Source: Actinotalea sp.
GTDB taxonomy: Bacteria; Actinomycetota; Actinomycetes; Actinomycetales; Cellulomonadaceae
DNA: 9,417 nucleotides
Assembly (NCBI GenBank): GCA_014360395.1
Contig: JACIXM010000122.1
Location: 1 to 9,417 of the forward strand
Direction: 5' to 3'
Shown: positions 6,299 through 9,417 of the stretch, in pieces
Numbering within the stretch: the stretch's first letter is position 1
Layout of the letters: every line of letters begins with the position of its first letter
Program-made: the position numbers and the translations under genes
The notes under the pieces: generated by a model
Databases searched by the model: none
What the model was told of the DNA's origin: nothing
The model's input: only the letters and a program-made list of their open reading frames with translations

Positions 6299-7858
6299 GT
6301 GGGCGCCGCCACCCCGGCGCGCGGCTGGTCCTCACTGCCGCTGCGGTCCCGGCTCACCGCCCTGTTCGTCGCGCTCCTGGTCGTCGGGCTGGGCCTGTCC
6401 GGCGTGGTCGCGCAGACGTTCCTGCGCAGCTCGCTCGTCGAGCAGGTCGACAGCCAGCTCGCCGCCGCGGCGCCGCTGGCGGTGGACCGCGTCACCGCGC
6501 GGGGCATGCGCATGCTCGACAGCGGCAGCCTGCCCTCGGACTACCACGTCGCGATCCTCGACGCCGACGGCGCCGTCGTCACCGCGCAGGCGGTCGACGG
6601 CACGGCCACGGGCCGCCCGACCATCCCGGCCCTGACCCTGACCGACGTCGCCGAGCGGGCTGGTCGGGCGTTCACCGTGCCCGACGCGGACGGGGACGGA
6701 CGCTGGCGGGCGCTCGCCCTGCCGCTGACGAGCCACCGGCAGGGCGTGGTCGGCTCCGTGGTCGTCGCGCTCCCCCTCGACCCGGCCGAGGCGACCCTGG
6801 CGCAGATGCGCCTGGTGCTGGCGACCATCGCGCTGGGCGTCGTGGCCCTCGGCGCCGCCGCCGCCTGGTGGGGTGTGCGGCGCGAGCTGCGACCCCTGCG
6901 GGAGATCGAGGAGACGGCCGGCGCCATCGCCGCCGGCGACCTCGCCCGACGCGTGCCCGAGCAGCCGACGACGACGGAGGTCGGGCGGCTCGCCGCCGCC
7001 CTCAACGCGATGCTCGCCCAGCTGGAGCAGGCGTTCGCCGCGCGGGAGGCGTCCGAGGAGCGGATGCGCCGCTTCGTCTCCGACGCCAGCCACGAGCTGC
7101 GCACCCCTCTGGCCACGATCCGCGGGTACGGCGAGCTGTACCGGATGGGCGCGTTGGCGGACCGCGCCGACGTCGACGCGACGATGCAGCGGATCGAGGG
7201 ATCGGCCGTGCGGATGGGCAGCCTGGTCGAGGACCTCCTGCACCTCGCCCGCCTCGACGAGGGCCGGCCGCTGCGCCGCGAGCCCGTGGACCTCGCGGTG
7301 GTCGCCGCCGACGCGGCCGCCGACCTGCGGGCGCTCGACCGCGGGCGAGCCGTCCGCGTGGTGCCGCTGCAGCCCGGCGGCACGACGGCCGGCGCGGTCG
7401 CGGTCGGTGACGAGGACCGGCTGCGCCAGGTCCTGTCCAACCTCGTCGGCAACGTCGCCCGGCACACCCCGGCCGGGACGTCGGCGGAGGTCGCCGTCGG
7501 CCGCACGCCGGACGGACGCGTGGCGGTCGAGGTCCGCGACCACGGGCCCGGGGTGGCACCGGAGCACGCGGACCGGGTGTTCGAGCGCTTCTACCGCGTC
7601 GACGCCGGACGCGGCCGGGAGACCGGCGGCGCCGGCCTCGGCCTGGCGATCGTGGCCGCGATCGTCCGCGCGCACCGGGGCGAGGTCGCGGTGCGTCCGA
7701 CACCGGGCGGCGGGACCACCGTCCGCGTCGTGCTGCCGGCCGCGGAGCCGGAGGGGGCCGTCGACGAGGGCGCCGCGGACGAGGGCGGCGAGCGCCCTGT
7801 CGGCGCTCGCGGTGGCGCCACCGGCGGCTCGACGGGCGGGGCTCCTGCCCCGGTCTAG
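6299..7858 (+). CDS. Membrane sensor histidine kinase with HAMP domain
   Basis: This 519-residue kinase is the partner of the response regulator just upstream; its GTG start lies three bases after the regulator's stop. Order of parts: short cytoplasmic N-terminus, transmembrane helix 1 (about 18-40), extracytoplasmic sensor region (about 41-170), transmembrane helix 2 (about 171-192), HAMP (about 193-246), dimerisation domain with phospho-accepting H265 in SDASHELRTP, and an ATPase domain. The ATPase domain carries the N box around N385 (NLVGNVARHT), DHGPGV at 414-419, FERFYR at 428-433 and GGAGLGLAIV at 443-452. All catalytic motifs are intact. The sensor region has no recognised ligand domain. 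Unusual is a roughly 38-residue tail after the ATPase domain (about 482-519), first acidic and then Gly/Thr/Ser/Pro-rich; many related kinases stop near residue 480. The signal sensed is unknown. Confidence 0.93.
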   Translation: MGAATPARGWSSLPLRSRLTALFVALLVVGLGLSGVVAQTFLRSSLVEQVDSQLAAAAPLAVDRVTARGMRMLDSGSLPSDYHVAILDADGAVVTAQAVDGTATGRPTIPALTLTDVAERAGRAFTVPDADGDGRWRALALPLTSHRQGVVGSVVVALPLDPAEATLAQMRLVLATIALGVVALGAAAAWWGVRRELRPLREIEETAGAIAAGDLARRVPEQPTTTEVGRLAAALNAMLAQLEQAFAAREASEERMRRFVSDASHELRTPLATIRGYGELYRMGALADRADVDATMQRIEGSAVRMGSLVEDLLHLARLDEGRPLRREPVDLAVVAADAAADLRALDRGRAVRVVPLQPGGTTAGAVAVGDEDRLRQVLSNLVGNVARHTPAGTSAEVAVGRTPDGRVAVEVRDHGPGVAPEHADRVFERFYRVDAGRGRETGGAGLGLAIVAAIVRAHRGEVAVRPTPGGGTTVRVVLPAAEPEGAVDEGAADEGGERPVGARGGATGGSTGGAPAPV

Positions 7859-7861
7859 GAT
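7856..7861 (+). promoter_or_regulatory. -10 box of the HD-like gene, overlapping the kinase stop
   Basis: TAGGAT fits the TANNNT -10 consensus and shares its first three bases with the kinase stop codon TAG. A transcript would begin near 7868, which leaves out ATG 7860 and favours ATG 7902 as start of the next gene. No clear -35 is present, so the next gene could also be read through from the kinase. Confidence 0.4.
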
Positions 7862-7901
7862 GACTGCTCGTCCTGCACCCGCACAGCAAGGCTCCTCACC
7901 C

Positions 7902-8669
7902 ATGGGCGTCCACGACGCACCCCAGTGGCTGTCCCACGCGTTCGGCCGCTCCTGCCTGGCCGCCGGCGCCACCGCCGGCCAGGACGAGATCGACGCGATC
8001 GCCGGTGACCTGCTCGACCGCTGGACCGAGCCCGAGCGGCACTTCCACAACGTGCGTCACCTCACCGACGTGCTCCGGCGCGTGGAGGAGCTGGCGGAGG
8101 AGACGCACGAGCCGGACCTGGTCCGCCTCGCCGCCTGGTACCACGGCGCCGTCTTCGACTCCGCGGAGGGCACCACCTATGCCGGGCGCGGCGGCGAGGA
8201 CGAGCTGGCCAGCGCCGCCCTGGCCCGGGAGCAGCTGACCTCGCTGGGGGTGCCGGCCGCCTCCGCGGACCGGGTGGCGTACCTCGTCACCGCGCTGCGG
8301 CGGCACAACCCGGACCCGGACGACTTCGACTGCGCCGTGCTGTGCGACGCGGACCTCGCCGTCCTGGCCGCCGAGCCGCAGCGCTACAAGGCCTACCTGG
8401 AGGACGTCCGCGCCGAGTACGCGCACCTGCCCGTCGAGGCGTTCGTCCGGGCCCGCATCCGGATCCTCGAGCGGCTCACGGAACGCCCCCGCCTGTTCGT
8501 CAGCCCCCTCGGGGCCGCGTGGGAGGAGCCCGCGCGGCAGAACACCGCCGCGGAGCTGCACCGCCTGCGCAAGGAGCTCGCGCGCCTGGAGGCGCAGCGC
8601 CCTGTCCCGGAGGCGGGCGGGACGACGGACGGCGAGCCCGTCCACAGGGCCGACGGCCCCGACGCCTGA
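7902..8669 (+). CDS. HD-superfamily (COG4339-like) protein with HG in place of HD
   Basis: This 255-residue protein resembles the predicted metal-dependent phosphohydrolases of COG4339. Recognisable blocks are RHFHNVRHLTDVL (46-58), LAAWYHGAVFD (76-86), RGGEDELASAALA (96-108), the LCDADLAVL block (147-155) and a C-terminal block, ARQNTAAELHRL (211-222). In the wider HD family a His-Asp doublet binds the metal. Here the matching site reads H81-G82, while nearby H47, H49, H53, E99, D100, D149 and D151 remain. Loss of that Asp may mean altered metal binding or no hydrolase activity, or this subgroup may use another acidic residue. The last 30 or so residues are a disordered Gly/Asp/Pro tail. ATG 7902 has only a weak AAGG ten bases upstream; ATG 7860, in frame, would add 14 residues. 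No substrate can be named, and no neighbouring gene indicates one. Confidence 0.8.
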   Translation: MGVHDAPQWLSHAFGRSCLAAGATAGQDEIDAIAGDLLDRWTEPERHFHNVRHLTDVLRRVEELAEETHEPDLVRLAAWYHGAVFDSAEGTTYAGRGGEDELASAALAREQLTSLGVPAASADRVAYLVTALRRHNPDPDDFDCAVLCDADLAVLAAEPQRYKAYLEDVRAEYAHLPVEAFVRARIRILERLTERPRLFVSPLGAAWEEPARQNTAAELHRLRKELARLEAQRPVPEAGGTTDGEPVHRADGPDA

Positions 8670-8685
8670 CCAGGACGGCGCGTCC

Positions 8686-8691
8686 TAGCGT
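8686..8691 (+). promoter_or_regulatory. Possible -10 box of the WXG100 gene
   Basis: TAGCGT fits TANNNT and would start transcription near 8698, leaving a leader of about 24 bases with the Shine-Dalgarno in it. The nearest -35-like hexamer, CTGACC (8666-8671), is only 14 bp away, shorter than ideal. Confidence 0.35.
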
Positions 8692-8711
8692 CGGCCCTCC
8701 ACGACGAACCG

Positions 8712-8717
8712 AGGAGG
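8712..8717 (+). promoter_or_regulatory. Ribosome binding site of the WXG100 gene
   Basis: AGGAGG is a full consensus Shine-Dalgarno, four bases before ATG 8722. It is the strongest ribosome site in the window and suggests efficient translation, fitting a small structural or secreted protein. Confidence 0.7.
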
Positions 8718-8721
8718 GCTC

Positions 8722-9009
8722 ATGAGGTACGAGGTCGACAGCGACCAGGTGGCGCAGGCGAGCGCCGCGGCGGCGCGATCCGTCGCCGCCGTCCGGACGG
8801 AGGTCGCGGGGCTCCTGCGCCACCTGACGGACCTGCAGTCCGGCTGGCGGGGCGGCGCCGCGACGGCCTTCGGCGGGGTGCTGGCGGAGTGGTCCACGAC
8901 GCAGCAGCGCGTCGAGGCCAGCCTGGACCAGATCACCGCCGCGCTGGGCGCGGCAGCGAGCACGTACGCGGAGGCCGAGCAGCACGCCTCCCGCCTCTTC
9001 GGCCGCTGA
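8722..9009 (+). CDS. WXG100 (ESAT-6-like) family protein
   Basis: This 95-residue protein has the size and layout of a WXG100 protein, the small helical-hairpin substrates of type VII (ESX) secretion. The W-x-G turn is W42-R43-G44 within SGWRGGAATAF, in the middle, between two Ala-rich amphipathic helices (about 5-39 and 47-85). Near the C-terminus Y82-A-E-A-E86 fits the YxxxD/E export signal. There is no signal peptide, as expected. The usual WXG100 partner, EccC ATPase, membrane components or a large LXG/PPE-type effector are absent from both sides, so it is an orphan gene here. It may be secreted by an ESX system elsewhere, or act as a homodimer with a cytoplasmic role. The family call is good; the export is inferred. 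Confidence 0.85.
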   Translation: MRYEVDSDQVAQASAAAARSVAAVRTEVAGLLRHLTDLQSGWRGGAATAFGGVLAEWSTTQQRVEASLDQITAALGAAASTYAEAEQHASRLFGR

Positions 9010-9033
9010 CGGGGCGGGGCCGGGCTCGTGTGC

Positions 9034-9045
9034 TTCCATCGACCC
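9034..9045 (+). promoter_or_regulatory. Possible leaderless -10 of the DUF4031 gene
   Basis: TTCCAT (9034-9039) followed by six bases and GTG 9046 has the spacing of a leaderless promoter. There is no Shine-Dalgarno here, and the -35 is weak. The 11 bases 9038-9048 are identical to 2393-2403 at the start of the TPM gene. Confidence 0.3.
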
Positions 9046-9312
9046 GTGGCCGTGCTCCTGGATCCCCCGCTGTGGCCCCGCCACGGCCGGGTCTGGGGCC
9101 ACCTGGTCAGCGACACGTCGCTGGCCGAGCTCCACGCGCTCGCGGAGCGCGCGGGCATCCCCCGCCGCGCCTTCGACCGCGACCACTACGACGTGCCCCA
9201 GGAGCGGTACGACGAGCTGGTCGCGCTCGGGGCCGAGCTGGTCGACACCCGCGAGCTCGTCCGCCGGCTGCGGGCGTCCGGCCTGCGCGTCCCCGCCCGC
9301 GAACGGCGCTGA
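9046..9312 (+). CDS. DUF4031 domain protein
   Basis: This small 88-residue protein is almost entirely a DUF4031 domain. It opens with AVLLDPPLWPRHGRVWGHLVSD, followed by the blocks SLAELHALAERAGIPRRAFDRDHYDVP and RELVRRLRASGLR, which I recognise from actinobacterial members. The function is unknown. The conserved Asp, His and Trp residues (D6, W10, H13, W17, H19, D23, D46, H47, D49) could form a metal or nucleotide site, but that is only a guess. GTG 9046 is chosen because the domain begins there; the frame is open to GTG 9028, which would add six residues (M-C-F-H-R-P) not typical of the family. It lies 36 bp after the WXG100 gene on the same strand and is followed by a strong hairpin. A functional link with the WXG100 protein is not implied by the sequence. 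Confidence 0.85.
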   Translation: MAVLLDPPLWPRHGRVWGHLVSDTSLAELHALAERAGIPRRAFDRDHYDVPQERYDELVALGAELVDTRELVRRLRASGLRVPARERR

Positions 9313-9354
9313 GCCGCCGGCGGGCGCGGCAGGCGGCGGGTCGGCGCCCCCGCA

Positions 9355-9396
9355 CGCGCGGACGGGCGCCCCCCGCAGGGGACGCCCGTCCGTGTG
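9355..9396. terminator. Strong hairpin after the DUF4031 gene, possibly bidirectional
   Basis: CGGACGGGCG (9359-9368) pairs perfectly with CGCCCGTCCG (9383-9392). The stem can extend outward by four more pairs with two G-U wobbles (9355-9358 with 9393-9396). A CCCC-gca-GGGG inner stem (9371-9381) caps it. There is no T-run. The distance of about 43 bases from the DUF4031 stop suits a terminator, and the near symmetry would let it serve a convergent gene from the right. Confidence 0.65.
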
Positions 9397-9400
9397 CTGG

Positions 9401-9417
9401 TCAGCCGCAGCGGCCGT
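9401..9417 (-). CDS. Possible 3' tail of a convergent minus-strand gene
   Basis: TCA at 9401-9403 reads TGA on the minus strand and would end a frame reading ...G-R-C-G from the window edge. Its place just beyond a near-symmetrical terminator hairpin fits the end of a convergent gene. Only four full codons are visible, so this is a positional guess with no family information. Confidence 0.2.

Noticed and set aside
4804..7410. Long + frame (868 residues) crossing PspA, the response regulator and the kinase
   Set aside because: It is an out-of-frame Arg/Pro/Gly-rich shadow running through a strong terminator and three clear genes.
7860..7901. ATG 7860 as start of the HD-like protein
   Set aside because: It is in frame, but it overlaps the putative -10 box and the added 14 residues are low complexity. 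It is kept only as an alternative.

Overview
The window looks like ordinary chromosome from a very GC-rich actinobacterium, most probably of the Cellulomonas type within the Micrococcales. The evidence is strong G/C preference at third codon positions, GTG starts, leaderless-looking starts, an actinobacterial XPB helicase, a PhoP-like response regulator and an orphan WXG100 protein. This placement rests on protein style only, since no rRNA or other marker gene is present. I see no transposase, integrase, tRNA, CRISPR array or attachment site.

Left part (1-2142): the 3' three quarters of an XPB/ERCC3-type DNA repair helicase on the + strand runs tail to tail, 3 bp apart, into a minus-strand DUF6671 protein with a C-terminal zinc ribbon. 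The DUF6671 gene begins inside or just after an AT-rich 36-bp imperfect palindrome (2107-2142) that encloses a good -10 box, which suggests a repressor site.

Middle part (2366-5424): an apparent two-gene envelope unit. The first gene encodes a secreted or membrane-anchored TPM-domain protein with one transmembrane segment, about 400 residues of predicted coiled coil and a Gly/Phe tail. The second encodes a PspA/IM30 protein. A very long GC hairpin closes the unit. The likely joint role is membrane stress or maintenance.

Right-middle part (5425-7858): an intergenic stretch with several inverted repeats leads into a PhoP-like OmpR-family response regulator. Three bases later comes its membrane sensor histidine kinase, which carries an extra low-complexity C-terminal tail.

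Right part (7859-9417): three small + strand genes follow. These are an HD-superfamily (COG4339-like) protein whose HD doublet reads HG, an orphan WXG100/ESAT-6-like protein, and a DUF4031 protein. A strong hairpin then lies before what may be the tail of a convergent minus-strand gene at the edge.

The clearest candidates for something not yet described are the palindromic control site of the DUF6671 gene, the TPM-coiled-coil/PspA pair, the HG variant of the HD protein and the isolated WXG100 gene. None of them amounts to a clearly new defence or metabolic system.
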